Below, piece after piece: positions 26,803 through 34,817 of a stretch of 38,895 nt of DNA. Positions within the stretch are counted from its first letter, which is position 1; each line of letters begins with the position of its first letter. A program made the translations under genes and the position numbers. Source of the DNA: an uncultured Collinsella sp. (GTDB lineage: Bacteria; Actinomycetota; Coriobacteriia; Coriobacteriales; Coriobacteriaceae); NCBI GenBank assembly GCA_900544995.1, contig UQXC01000014.1, positions 1-38,895 of the forward strand. Reading direction: 5' to 3'. The notes beneath the pieces are model-generated. The model was not told where the DNA came from. It searched no databases and saw only the letters and a program-made list of their open reading frames with translations.

Positions 26803-27246
26803 CTAGGCAACGCCGCTGGAGCCGAAGCCTCCGTTGCCTCGGTCGGTTTTGTCTAGTTCGTCTACTTCTACGAGATTGACCGTGGGAACTTCTTGGATGA
26901 CGAGCTGGGCGATGCGGTCGCCTTTGTTGATCTGAATATTGTTGGTGGGATCCAGGTTGATGAGGATGACCTTAAGTTCACCTCGATAGTGGGCGTCGAT
27001 GAGACCGGGCGTGTTGACTATAGACAGGCCCTGCTTAATGGCTAGGCCGCTGCGGGGCTGGACAAAGCCGGCGTAGCCATCGGGCAGCGCAATGGCCAAG
27101 CCAGTGGAGACCAATCGGCGCTCAAAGGGCTTGAGGATGCAGTCTTCGTTGGCGCGGAGGTCAAGGCCGGCATCCATGGGATGTGCGTATTTGGGAAGCT
27201 CGACCGTGGGATCGAGACGTTTAATGTTAACGGTAATGTTGGACAT
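26803..27246 (-). CDS. dut: dUTP diphosphatase
   Basis: A 147-residue trimeric dUTPase that hydrolyses dUTP to dUMP and keeps uracil out of DNA. All five motifs are present: DAGLDLRA, PRSGLA, GLIDAHYRGE, RIAQLVI and the C-terminal RGNGGFGSSG. The gene follows nrdR by 4 nt on the same strand, joining two nucleotide-pool functions with the SOS-linked LysM gene upstream. Confidence 0.97.
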   Translation of the reverse strand: MSNITVNIKRLDPTVELPKYAHPMDAGLDLRANEDCILKPFERRLVSTGLAIALPDGYAGFVQPRSGLAIKQGLSIVNTPGLIDAHYRGELKVILINLDPTNNIQINKGDRIAQLVIQEVPTVNLVEVDELDKTDRGNGGFGSSGVA

Positions 27247-27250
27247 GAAA

Positions 27251-27694
27251 TCACCTTAGCTTGTCGAGCTCTTGCAAAAACTCGTCGACGTCTTTGAAAT
27301 CGCGATAGACCGAGGCGAAGCGAATGTAGGCCACCTTGTCGATCTTGGCTAAGCGCTTGAGCACCATATCGCCCAGGTCGTGGGACGTTACAGCCGTCAG
27401 CGTACGCGAACGCAACTCCACCTCGATATCATCGATGATCTCGTTGAGCTTTTTCGTGTCGATATCGCGCTTAATCGTGGCGCGCATCAGACCGACCAGC
27501 AGCTTGTTGCGATCGAACCGCTGCTTTGATCCGTCGGATTTGATAACCTCGATGGGATCTTCGCAGCGCTCGAACGTCGTAAAACGATAATTGCACGAAC
27601 AACATTCACGACGGCGCTTGATAGTGTTGTTCGACTCCTGCATACGGGAATCGACAACGCGGGTATGTGCTTTGCCGCATTTGGGACAGCGCAT
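27251..27694 (-). CDS. nrdR: Transcriptional repressor NrdR
   Basis: A 147-residue repressor of ribonucleotide reductase genes. The N-terminal zinc ribbon has CPKC (Cys3, Cys6) and CCSC (to Cys34), followed by the ATP-cone from about 49 to 139 (VIKSDGSKQRFDRNKLLVGL and later KVAYIRFASVYRDF). The start has an AGAGGAGG site. An 11-bp perfect inverted repeat (27690-27700 with 27721-27731) would place the start codon in a stem. Confidence 0.97.
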   Translation of the reverse strand: MRCPKCGKAHTRVVDSRMQESNNTIKRRRECCSCNYRFTTFERCEDPIEVIKSDGSKQRFDRNKLLVGLMRATIKRDIDTKKLNEIIDDIEVELRSRTLTAVTSHDLGDMVLKRLAKIDKVAYIRFASVYRDFKDVDEFLQELDKLR

Positions 27695-27731
27695 GGTACC
27701 TCCTCTTAAACGATAACAAGGGTACCATGCG
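27690..27731 (-). promoter_or_regulatory. Inverted repeat over the nrdR start codon
   Basis: CGCATGGTACC and GGTACCATGCG are exact reverse complements, 20 nt apart. In the mRNA the downstream arm holds the ATG and the end of the ribosome site, so the hairpin would hide the start codon. Confidence 0.65.
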
Positions 27732-27745
27732 ACCGAGCCGAAATC

Positions 27746-28195
27746 TTACGAACGAGTCGGAACTTTCAGAACTGCACCGGCATCAAGAGAGCCGCGATCG
27801 AGGTGATTGACGCTACGAATCATGTCGGAAGTCTCCTGCGTGGAAAGGCCATCGATGGGATGCTCCTGGGCAAGCGACCACAGGGAATCGCCGGACTGCA
27901 CACGAACAGTCTCGTAGGTAACGTTAGCTACGGAATCGGCATATGCTGCATGGCGAGCAGAAAAAACTGACGTGGCGAGCACGAAGAACAGGGTGAACGC
28001 TACAGCAACAGCAACAATCGTCGAGGCCTTCAGGGCAACAGGAGCCAAAGCAGCGGACGCACACTGGGTGCGAACGGGTTTAGTGGCCACGGCCTGAAAA
28101 TGAGAGCGTCCGCCCTTCACGACCGTAAAGGCAGGCGTGGCGGGCACCTCAAGTTTAAGAGCGAGGTTTCCCTGGACCATATCCGCTGCGTTCAT
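27746..28195 (-). CDS. LysM-domain membrane protein next to lexA, probable SOS-induced division inhibitor (YneA/DivS/ChiZ type)
   Basis: A 149-residue protein with a cytoplasmic N terminus of about 57 residues, one transmembrane helix (about 58-80) and an extracellular LysM domain (about 94-147, VRVQSGDSLWSLAQ to GAVLKVPT). Its position, divergent from lexA and followed by nrdR, equals that of DivS in Corynebacterium and Rv2719c (ChiZ) in Mycobacterium; YneA in Bacillus also adjoins lexA. Those proteins halt division after DNA damage. Here a LexA-type box lies inside its promoter spacer. The role is inferred from structure and place; the N-terminal region shows no clear similarity to those proteins by eye. 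Confidence 0.85.
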   Translation of the reverse strand: MNAADMVQGNLALKLEVPATPAFTVVKGGRSHFQAVATKPVRTQCASAALAPVALKASTIVAVAVAFTLFFVLATSVFSARHAAYADSVANVTYETVRVQSGDSLWSLAQEHPIDGLSTQETSDMIRSVNHLDRGSLDAGAVLKVPTRS

Positions 28196-28265
28196 TCTGT
28201 TCTCCTCTCGCTTGTTTTGACGAGAACTGTTTTATCAAGCCGCGGGGACAAAAAAGTCTAGCGCG

Positions 28266-28279
28266 GGAACGAGTGTTCG
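28266..28279. promoter_or_regulatory. SOS box 1 (lexA-LysM intergenic)
   Basis: GGAACGAGTGTTCG agrees with the Gram-positive LexA consensus CGAACRNRYGTTYG at 13 of 14 positions. It lies just downstream of the LysM gene -10 box. Confidence 0.75.
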
Positions 28280-28284
28280 GTTAT

Positions 28285-28313
28285 TATTATCTTCGAACAG
28301 TTGTTCCTGTCAA
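28285..28313 (-). promoter_or_regulatory. Promoter of the LysM gene with SOS box in the spacer
   Basis: On the minus strand a perfect -35 TTGACA (28308-28313) is followed by a 16-17 bp spacer and GATAAT/ATAATA. The LexA-type box CGAACAGTTGTTCC (28294-28307, 12 of 14 consensus positions) fills the spacer, so bound LexA would block RNA polymerase. Confidence 0.85.
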
Positions 28314-28321
28314 GCGAAAAT

Positions 28322-28335
28322 AGAACATTTGTTTG
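28322..28335. promoter_or_regulatory. SOS box 3 (lexA proximal)
   Basis: AGAACATTTGTTTG matches the consensus at 12 of 14 positions. It is 23 nt before the lexA start codon and could serve lexA autoregulation. Confidence 0.6.
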
Positions 28336-28358
28336 GTATGGGTAGAGAGGAATCCCTG

Positions 28359-29003
28359 ATGGCTCGCAAAATTACCAAGCGTCAGCAGCAAATTTACGAC
28401 TTCATCAAGGAATATCAGCAGGAGAAGGGCTATCCGCCCAGTGTGCGCGAGATGGCTTCGGCCGTGGGCCTTTCCTCCCCTAGCACCGTACATGCTCATC
28501 TCTCCGCACTCGAAGCACGCGGCCTGCTCAAGCGTGACGCCACCAAGCCTCGCGCTCTCGAGCTCTTTGACGAGGACGGATCTTCCGTCTCCATCTCAAA
28601 ATCCGAGGAGCCCACGGCGCCCCGCGGCACCGTATCGCTGCCTCTCGTAGGCCGTGTCGCCGCAGGGATTCCCATTCTGGCCGAGCAGAATATCGAAGAC
28701 ACTTTTACTATCCCGACCGAAATCGCCACCGATCAGGGTTCCTTTATCCTTGAGGTACATGGGAGCTCAATGATCAATGTCGGCATCTTCAATGGTGATT
28801 ACATCATCGTCCGTGAACAAAAGAGTGCCATGAACGGCGAAATTGTCGTGGCCATGATTGATGGTTCAGCGACCGTCAAGACGTTCTACAAGGAGCAGGG
28901 ACGTGTACGCCTGCAGCCCGAGAATGACACCATGGAGCCTATCTATGCAACGAATCCCGTTATCTTGGGCAAAGTCGTCGGCTTGATGCGCCGGTTCTCG
29001 TAA
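28359..29003 (+). CDS. lexA: SOS response repressor LexA
   Basis: A 214-residue repressor and self-cleaving protease. The N-terminal winged helix has ITKRQQQIYDFIKEY and GYPPSVREMASAVGLSSPSTVHAHL. The cleavage site is Ala102-Gly103 in GRVAAGIPI. The catalytic pair is Ser137 (HGSSMIN) and Lys174 (ATVKTF). ATG 28359 has AGAGAGG with 8 nt spacing; a longer frame would run into SOS box 3. Three LexA-type boxes lie upstream. Its stop overlaps the next start (TAATG). Confidence 0.97.
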   Translation: MARKITKRQQQIYDFIKEYQQEKGYPPSVREMASAVGLSSPSTVHAHLSALEARGLLKRDATKPRALELFDEDGSSVSISKSEEPTAPRGTVSLPLVGRVAAGIPILAEQNIEDTFTIPTEIATDQGSFILEVHGSSMINVGIFNGDYIIVREQKSAMNGEIVVAMIDGSATVKTFYKEQGRVRLQPENDTMEPIYATNPVILGKVVGLMRRFS

Positions 29004-29707
29004 TGCAAAAACGCATCACCATCTTTGATACCGTCCGCGGGTTTACGATGATTTCAATGGCAGGTTTTCACGCTTGCTACGATCTCGCCTACCTGTACGA
29101 CTGGGATATGCCCTGGTTTACCCAGACTGTCTTTCAAGACATCTGGCGCGCCAGCATCAGCTGGGTATTCTTGTTTATCGCGGGTTGGATGTGCACTCTT
29201 TCGCGCAACAATATCAAACGTGCCGCCAAATACGCCTTAGCAGCACTCGTCATCTGGTTGGCAACAACACTTGTCTCAGCAGACGATTCGGTTAATTTTG
29301 GCATCATCTACTGCATGGCCGCATGTACCGGCATCGTGGCGTTGACCGATCCCGTCCTTAAGAAGATATCGGCGAGATGGGGCATGTCCCTATGCCTTGT
29401 GTTGTTCGCCCTCACCTGGAGCATCCCCAAAACGATCTACCCTGTCCCCTACCTGGCGTGGCTGGGATTTCCGAGCCCTGGGTTTGTTTCAGGTGATTAC
29501 TACCCCATCATCCCGTTTATCTTTATGTATCTTGCAGGATACTTCGCCGCACATATAGCGCAGGGAATCGATAAGACCGTCCCTAGCTGGGCCTGCGCCA
29601 ACCCCCTACCGGCGCTCGCCAGCCTTGGACGTCATGCACTCCCCTTTTATCTGCTGCATCAGCCCATCATACTGGGCATTTTGGAGCTCGCCTACTCGGT
29701 GCGATAA
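29003..29707 (+). CDS. Membrane acyltransferase of the DUF1624/heparan-glucosaminide acetyltransferase type
   Basis: A 234-residue polytopic protein with about six to seven helices. The N terminus RITIFDTVRGFTMISMAGFHACYDLAYL is typical of DUF1624 proteins, with the conserved Asp-x-x-Arg-Gly start. The C terminus LGRHALPFYLLHQPIILGIL is the usual last helix motif. These proteins are thought to acetylate sugars or cell-wall polymers across the membrane; the substrate here is unknown. Its ATG overlaps the lexA stop by 1 nt, so it should be in the lexA transcript. Its last 16 nt overlap hflX on the other strand. Confidence 0.85.
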   Translation: MQKRITIFDTVRGFTMISMAGFHACYDLAYLYDWDMPWFTQTVFQDIWRASISWVFLFIAGWMCTLSRNNIKRAAKYALAALVIWLATTLVSADDSVNFGIIYCMAACTGIVALTDPVLKKISARWGMSLCLVLFALTWSIPKTIYPVPYLAWLGFPSPGFVSGDYYPIIPFIFMYLAGYFAAHIAQGIDKTVPSWACANPLPALASLGRHALPFYLLHQPIILGILELAYSVR

Positions 29708-30981
29708 CGCTCAAGCCGAGGTGCAATACGAGCCGGCAGTTTCGCCACAATACGAACGCCATCCTCAAGATATTCCTCGTGCAAAAGGGTCCCCTGCTCA
29801 TGCACGAGCGTGATGAGCGCACCTTCACGATATGGAATGTCAGCTGAAAGCAGTACATCGGTGGCAGCTGCCTCGCGAGCAATGCGATCGACGAGATCGT
29901 CAAGTCCCTCGCCCGTTTGGGCCGAGAACAGCACGGCCTCGGAATAGCGACGACGGAAACTTAATCGATCAACGCTATCGAGAAGATCGATTTTATTGAA
30001 TACGGTCAGCGTTAGGCGCTCTCCGGCGCCGATCTCATCAAGCACGCGGTCGACAGCCTCCAGCTGCCGCTCATAGTCCTCGTCAGACGCATCTACGACT
30101 TTGAGAATTAGATCGGCACCCAAAACCTCGGACAGCGTCGATTTAAAGGCATCGACCAGACCATGCGGCAGCTTTTGAATAAAGCCGACGGTATCAGTAA
30201 TCGTCATGCCGCGACCGCCGGGCAGGCGATACGAACGCGTCGTCGGGTCGAGCGTAGCAAACAGCTTGTCCTGAGAAAGTACCGTAGAGCCGGTCAGACG
30301 ATTGAGCAACGTCGATTTACCGGCATTGGTATAACCGGCTAACGCGACGCGAAACGCCGGTGACTCAATGCGGCTCTTGGATTGAACATCACGACGCTGT
30401 TCAACCTGCTTGAGCTCACGACGAAGCGCAGCGATCTTATTACGAATGAGGCGACGGTCGACCTCGAGCTGACTTTCGCCCTGACCAAAGCGTGAGCCGA
30501 TGCCGCCGCGCGTCTGTTCCTTGGCGAGATGACTCCACATGCCACGCAGACGAGGCAACAGATATTGAAGCTGTGCCAGCTGTACCTGTAGGCGTCCCTC
30601 ACGCGTCTGAGCATGAAGGCCAAAGATATCCAAGATCAGTGCAGTACGATCGATAATCTTTACCGGCTCGCCCACGGCTTTCTCCAAATAGGATTGCTGC
30701 GAGGGCGTCAGGTCGTCGTCAAAAATAACGACATCGGCATCCATGCGATGTACCAGGCCGCACAGCTCTTCAACCTTACCGGAACCGATAAACGATTTAG
30801 GATACGGCTTTACCAAACGCTGCGATAAGCGTGCCATGCACTGGGCACCAGCCGTGTGGGCAAGACGCTCCAGCTCATCAAGCGAGCGATCGAGCGGCCA
30901 TGCATTGTCGCGCCATTCAACACCAACCAAAATGGCACGCTCGGGCTCGGGTGCCGTGGGAACAAGAGAAAAACGGGCCAT
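29692..30981 (-). CDS. hflX: Ribosome-associated GTPase HflX
   Basis: A 429-residue GTPase that splits stalled or hibernating ribosomes. The N-terminal domain includes YFIGSGKVEEL-like KSFIGSGKVEELCG and VVIFDDDLTPSQQSYLEK, then the glycine-rich linker RGGIGSRFGQGESQLEVDRRL and a helical segment. The GTPase domain starts near 215 with GYTNAGKST, DTVGF and NKID. A C-terminal extension of about 60 residues follows. It overlaps miaA by 1 nt. The miaB-miaA-hflX order resembles the common miaA-hflX pairing. Confidence 0.96.
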   Translation of the reverse strand: MARFSLVPTAPEPERAILVGVEWRDNAWPLDRSLDELERLAHTAGAQCMARLSQRLVKPYPKSFIGSGKVEELCGLVHRMDADVVIFDDDLTPSQQSYLEKAVGEPVKIIDRTALILDIFGLHAQTREGRLQVQLAQLQYLLPRLRGMWSHLAKEQTRGGIGSRFGQGESQLEVDRRLIRNKIAALRRELKQVEQRRDVQSKSRIESPAFRVALAGYTNAGKSTLLNRLTGSTVLSQDKLFATLDPTTRSYRLPGGRGMTITDTVGFIQKLPHGLVDAFKSTLSEVLGADLILKVVDASDEDYERQLEAVDRVLDEIGAGERLTLTVFNKIDLLDSVDRLSFRRRYSEAVLFSAQTGEGLDDLVDRIAREAAATDVLLSADIPYREGALITLVHEQGTLLHEEYLEDGVRIVAKLPARIAPRLERYRTE

Positions 30982-31919
30982 TAGGCAGCCTCAATACGAT
31001 GCAGGATATCCTCAACGACCTCATCGATCGTACATTCATCCATATCAAACCACACGATACGGTCATCGCGCTTAAACCACGAAAGCTGACGCTTGGCATA
31101 ACGACGCGAACGCATCTTGATGAGTTCGCGAGCCTCATCCATGCTCATCACACCATTGAAAGCATCGATGATCTCTTTATAGCCAATTGCCTGCATCGAC
31201 GTCAGGGCATCTCCCAGCCCCTGGCCCATAAGACCGCGGACCTCATCGACAAGGCCCTGCTCAAACATCAGATCGACACGCAGGTTAATGCGCTCGTAGA
31301 GCACCTCGCGATTACGCGTCAGACCAAACCACAGAGCGTGATAATGCTCGCGCGGAACACTAAACTGCGACTTTTGCTGCGCATAGGAGACGCCATCATC
31401 GTGCATTTCGAGCGCGCGAATCACGCGACGAACATTATGGGGGTGGATGACCGCAGCGGACTCGGGGTCACGCTCGGCAAGCAGCGCGTGCAGCGCTTCC
31501 TCGCCTATGCGCTCGGCAAGCTCCTGATAGCCCGCACGGCGATCGTCCTCAAGTTCACCCGAGGGAAAGTCCATCTCATCAAGGGCAGCCTTGAGATACA
31601 GCCCCGTACCTCCGCAAAAAACAGGCAGGCAACCCGAACCAAGGAGACGTTCAACATGCGCGCGAGCGTCAGCCTGATAAAGCGCAGCAGAATATGCCAC
31701 ACCCGGCTCTACAATGTCGACGAGACGCAGTGGCGCCGCACACTCATTGGGCGCCATCTTTGCGGTACCGATGTCCATGCCGCGATAGATTTGCATCGCA
31801 TCGCACGACAGCACTTCGGACGAAAGACGAGCTGCCAAACGGTCGGCAACATCACTCTTACCAACCGCCGTCGGACCGACGATCGCAACGGCGGAAAGAC
31901 CTGTCCCGGGAGAAACCAT
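30981..31919 (-). CDS. miaA: tRNA dimethylallyltransferase
   Basis: A 312-residue enzyme adding a dimethylallyl group to N6 of A37 in tRNAs that read UNN codons. The P-loop is GPTAVGKSD, followed by SCDAMQIYRGMDIGTAK, GGTGLYLKAALD and, near the end, KEIIDAF and RRYAKRQLSWFKRD. It uses DMAPP, the product of ispH. It overlaps miaB and hflX by 1 nt each, so all three are co-transcribed; MiaB acts next on the MiaA product. Confidence 0.97.
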   Translation of the reverse strand: MVSPGTGLSAVAIVGPTAVGKSDVADRLAARLSSEVLSCDAMQIYRGMDIGTAKMAPNECAAPLRLVDIVEPGVAYSAALYQADARAHVERLLGSGCLPVFCGGTGLYLKAALDEMDFPSGELEDDRRAGYQELAERIGEEALHALLAERDPESAAVIHPHNVRRVIRALEMHDDGVSYAQQKSQFSVPREHYHALWFGLTRNREVLYERINLRVDLMFEQGLVDEVRGLMGQGLGDALTSMQAIGYKEIIDAFNGVMSMDEARELIKMRSRRYAKRQLSWFKRDDRIVWFDMDECTIDEVVEDILHRIEAA

Positions 31920-33289
31920 TAGCGCGGCTCGCCCACAACGGAGCCGGATAAATACCAGGTCTTGGCAACGTCAACGTCAACATCAACGATCTTGCCAACA
32001 AGCTGATCGATGCTGTAACCCTCGGGGATAGGCGCATGAACGGTCTGATTCTTGGGACTCTTGCCCAGCAGGACCGCGTCGTTCTTTTTACTCGTTCCCT
32101 CAATGAGCGCCGGCACCACAGTATGAAGCTCACCCTGGTTATACTCGTGTGCCGTGGTCTCGATAACCTTAACCAGGCGGTTGAAACGCTCGAGAATAAC
32201 CTCATGCGGCGTAGGGTCGTCAATCTCTGCAGCCGGGGTACCGGCGCGCTTGGAATAGATGAAGGTATAGGCCTGAGCATAGCGGACCGTCTCGGCAAGT
32301 GAGAGCGTCTGCTCAAAGTCTTCTTCAGTCTCGCCCGGGAAGCCAACGATAATGTCGGTCGAGAGCGCGATATCGGGCATGCGATTGCGAATGCGATCGA
32401 CCAGGCCCAGATAGTCCTCGCGTGTATAACGGCGATTCATCTCTTTGAGGATGCGCGTGGAGCCCGACTGAACGGCCAAGTGAAGCTGCGGCATGACGGC
32501 GGGCGTCTCGGCCATAGCGTCGATGGTCTCGGGCAGCAGATCCTTAGGATGAGAAGAGGTAAAGAAGATGCGCTCGACGCCCGTATCGCCCACCGCGCGC
32601 AGCAAATCGGCAAAACGCGGCTTGCCAAACAGATCGCGACCATATGAGTTAACGTTTTGGCCCAACAGCGTGATCTCGCGCACGCCCTGGCGCACCAGAC
32701 CGGTCACCTCGTCGACAATCTCCTCGAAGGGGCGGCTCTTTTCGCGACCGCGCACGTACGGCACGATGCAATAGGTACAGAAATTATTGCAGCCCGTCAT
32801 GATGGGCACCCAGGCGTGATACTGGGTCTCACGATGCCACGGCATGCTCATCGCATCCGTATCCTCATGCTCATTGGTGCGGATATGACGCTTACCGTCC
32901 AGGAACGCCTCGGCAATGAGCTCGGCCACATGCGCGATGGAATGCGTACCAAAGATGACATTGACGTTATCGACGTTGGTGAGCAGGCCCTCGCCATCAC
33001 GCTGCGCGATGCAGCCGCCCACGGCAACCACACGCTTACCCGAAGGCGAAGGAGGCAGGCTTTTGCAGGAATTGCACTGACCGTACAGGCGAGTATCGGC
33101 GGCCTCACGCACACAGCATGTCATGAAGACAACGATATCGGCATGCTCGGGATCGAGCGCCATGAGGCAACCATACGAATCGAGCAGACCGCTCACGCGC
33201 TCGGAATCGTGCTGATTCATCTGGCAGCCAAAGGTGCGGATAAAGTAGGTTTTACCGGCAAGAATATCGCGTACGGAACGCTGGTCCAT
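31919..33289 (-). CDS. miaB: tRNA-2-methylthio-N6-dimethylallyladenosine synthase
   Basis: A 456-residue radical-SAM methylthiotransferase. The N-terminal domain has FGCQMNQHDSERV (Cys22), MTCCVREAA and VGGCIAQRDGE for the auxiliary cluster. The radical SAM motif is TGCNNFCTYCIVPYVRGREKSR. A C-terminal TRAM domain follows (about 385-456). The TGCNNFCTYC and RGREKSR forms fit MiaB rather than MtaB or RimO. ATG 33289 has AGGA 9 nt upstream; ATG 33295 is an alternative with a spacing of only 3. It directly precedes miaA. Confidence 0.95.
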   Translation of the reverse strand: MDQRSVRDILAGKTYFIRTFGCQMNQHDSERVSGLLDSYGCLMALDPEHADIVVFMTCCVREAADTRLYGQCNSCKSLPPSPSGKRVVAVGGCIAQRDGEGLLTNVDNVNVIFGTHSIAHVAELIAEAFLDGKRHIRTNEHEDTDAMSMPWHRETQYHAWVPIMTGCNNFCTYCIVPYVRGREKSRPFEEIVDEVTGLVRQGVREITLLGQNVNSYGRDLFGKPRFADLLRAVGDTGVERIFFTSSHPKDLLPETIDAMAETPAVMPQLHLAVQSGSTRILKEMNRRYTREDYLGLVDRIRNRMPDIALSTDIIVGFPGETEEDFEQTLSLAETVRYAQAYTFIYSKRAGTPAAEIDDPTPHEVILERFNRLVKVIETTAHEYNQGELHTVVPALIEGTSKKNDAVLLGKSPKNQTVHAPIPEGYSIDQLVGKIVDVDVDVAKTWYLSGSVVGEPR

Positions 33290-33338
33290 GTGCATAAGTC
33301 CTAACGATGGAAGGGAAGCGAATCGAGGCAAGCAGAAG

Positions 33339-33656
33339 CTATGCCACAGGCTTAACATCATCAATGACGACGTTATCCATAGCAGCTCGATTGATCTGGT
33401 GAACGTAAATAGAAAGACGGATGGCCGTGCGCGACTCCCCGTTAATAAGGATGTCGGAGAACACGGGCGCGCAGGAAATATCAAACCCGGTTGGAATCAA
33501 AAAACCGCGCGCGATAGCCACGGCCTTTATGGCCTGGTTGACCGCACCGGCGCCGACACACTGAATGTTGACGGGCACACCATCCTTGACCATGCCGGCG
33601 ATGGCGCCGGCAACGGACGCGGGCGATGATTTGCTTGATACCTTCAGGCAATCCAT
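33339..33656 (-). CDS. spoVS: Stage V sporulation protein S homologue
   Basis: A 105-residue protein nearly collinear with Bacillus SpoVS: LKVSSKSSPASVAGAIAG, IQCVGAGAVNQAIKAVAIARGFL, FSDILINGESRTAIRLSI. It is about 19 residues longer at the C terminus. SpoVS is an Alba-like, possibly nucleic-acid-binding protein found also in non-sporulating bacteria. No other sporulation genes are in the window. ATG 33656 has AGGAG with 7 nt spacing. The 74-nt gap upstream contains a near-palindrome (GTTTAAAAGTACGTTTTAAC, 33671-33690) that could be a regulatory site. Confidence 0.95.
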   Translation of the reverse strand: MDCLKVSSKSSPASVAGAIAGMVKDGVPVNIQCVGAGAVNQAIKAVAIARGFLIPTGFDISCAPVFSDILINGESRTAIRLSIYVHQINRAAMDNVVIDDVKPVA

Positions 33657-33730
33657 GAAGAAACTCCTGCGTTTAAAAGTACGTTTTAACTGCAATAACT
33701 TTATCGTACCGAGTGGACTCGGTAAAGGCA

Positions 33731-34816
33731 CTATTCCTCTTTGGCAAGGTCGAAGGTCACGGTGATTCGATCACGCGAAACGCGAATCTTTGGGTCGCCG
33801 CAAAGGTTGAGATAGTACCGGGCGGCAAGGTCATTAAAGTCGCGCTCCACAGCACGCGAAAACTGTGCCATGTCATCCTTGGCAATACGTAGCCCGCGAC
33901 GATCCTTCGCGAGATCGACAGGAGCCGGCGCATGCGAGGACGAATCACGCTCGCGCAGCAGACGCGCGGTCACACCGCGAACGGGCTTAATCTGCCCTGC
34001 CAAAATGCGATGTGCCGTGCGCTCGGACATCTCAAGACCCAAACCCGAGCAGATACGGATAAAGTCCTCGGCATCAGAGGCAAGGCCTAAACGATCGACA
34101 ACCGGAAGCTCGCATTCATCATCGATGAACAGAAGACGCGACGTATCGAGCCGGGTAGATGCCTGAGCGTAGAGGGTAGCGGCAATCTCAGACGGAGAGC
34201 CCAGATAGACATCGCAACCACGCAACTCCTCGAGCGCAAACTCACAGGCAGCGCGAATAATATTATGCGGACCGCGAGCACAGACATAACGTCCGTCCTC
34301 ATCCTTGACGGCCTGGGGCCAGCTGGACTGATCAGCACGCTCGTTGAGACGGTCGGCCGCGACGCTCACCTTAAAGGCTGAACCAAGATTGACACCAGAC
34401 GTGACCACGTGGGCCTCGTCCGTGTTCTGCTTGATCGAAAACAATGCCATGCCACGACCGTGAACGCCCCAACGGTCCATCTTCATGCTCTCAAGCTTGG
34501 AGGTAACGCGGGCATCGAAGATTCGCTCTTGCATATCCTGCGGAACGCCCGAACCGTTATCCAGAAAGACAAGCGTGCGGACGCCATCTTCCTTGGTCGT
34601 GGCGAGATAGACCTTGTCGGCGCCGGCATCGCGAGCATTACGGAGCATTTCGATGACGATATCCTCGACATGCTGAATGTCGTGCTTTGCCTGGCGCCGC
34701 TCGGCCTCCGAAACGCGGAGGCGGACATACCCCTCGCCAAGGTTCTCCTCGACGCGAAGGTTACCCTCCCCCGACATCGACGCGATAAATGAGATGAGCT
34801 CGTTCGCGTCGCTCAT
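33731..34816 (-). CDS. GHKL-fold ATPase of unknown function
   Basis: A 361-residue soluble protein. The N-terminal half is a HATPase_c/GHKL domain: N box EDIVIEMLRNARDAGADKV with Glu56, Asn60 and Asp63; G1 box LDNGSGVP (86-91); G2 box GVHGRGMALFSIK (117-129). There is no His-phosphorylation domain or receiver, so it is not a sensor kinase, and no MutL or GyrB transducer motif is visible. The C-terminal 200 residues are not recognised. It starts 1 nt after the rny stop without its own ribosome site, so it is translationally coupled to rny, and spoVS follows. In Bacillus ymdB fills this place. Its function is unknown. Confidence 0.85.
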   Translation of the reverse strand: MSDANELISFIASMSGEGNLRVEENLGEGYVRLRVSEAERRQAKHDIQHVEDIVIEMLRNARDAGADKVYLATTKEDGVRTLVFLDNGSGVPQDMQERIFDARVTSKLESMKMDRWGVHGRGMALFSIKQNTDEAHVVTSGVNLGSAFKVSVAADRLNERADQSSWPQAVKDEDGRYVCARGPHNIIRAACEFALEELRGCDVYLGSPSEIAATLYAQASTRLDTSRLLFIDDECELPVVDRLGLASDAEDFIRICSGLGLEMSERTAHRILAGQIKPVRGVTARLLRERDSSSHAPAPVDLAKDRRGLRIAKDDMAQFSRAVERDFNDLAARYYLNLCGDPKIRVSRDRITVTFDLAKEE

Positions 34817-34817
34817 G

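Noticed and set aside
33339..33656. spoVS as evidence that this organism sporulates
   Set aside because: SpoVS homologues are common in non-sporulating bacteria and no other sporulation gene is present in the window.
33731..34816. The GHKL protein as a sensor histidine kinase
   Set aside because: There is no dimerisation/phospho-His domain, no membrane segment and no adjacent response regulator.
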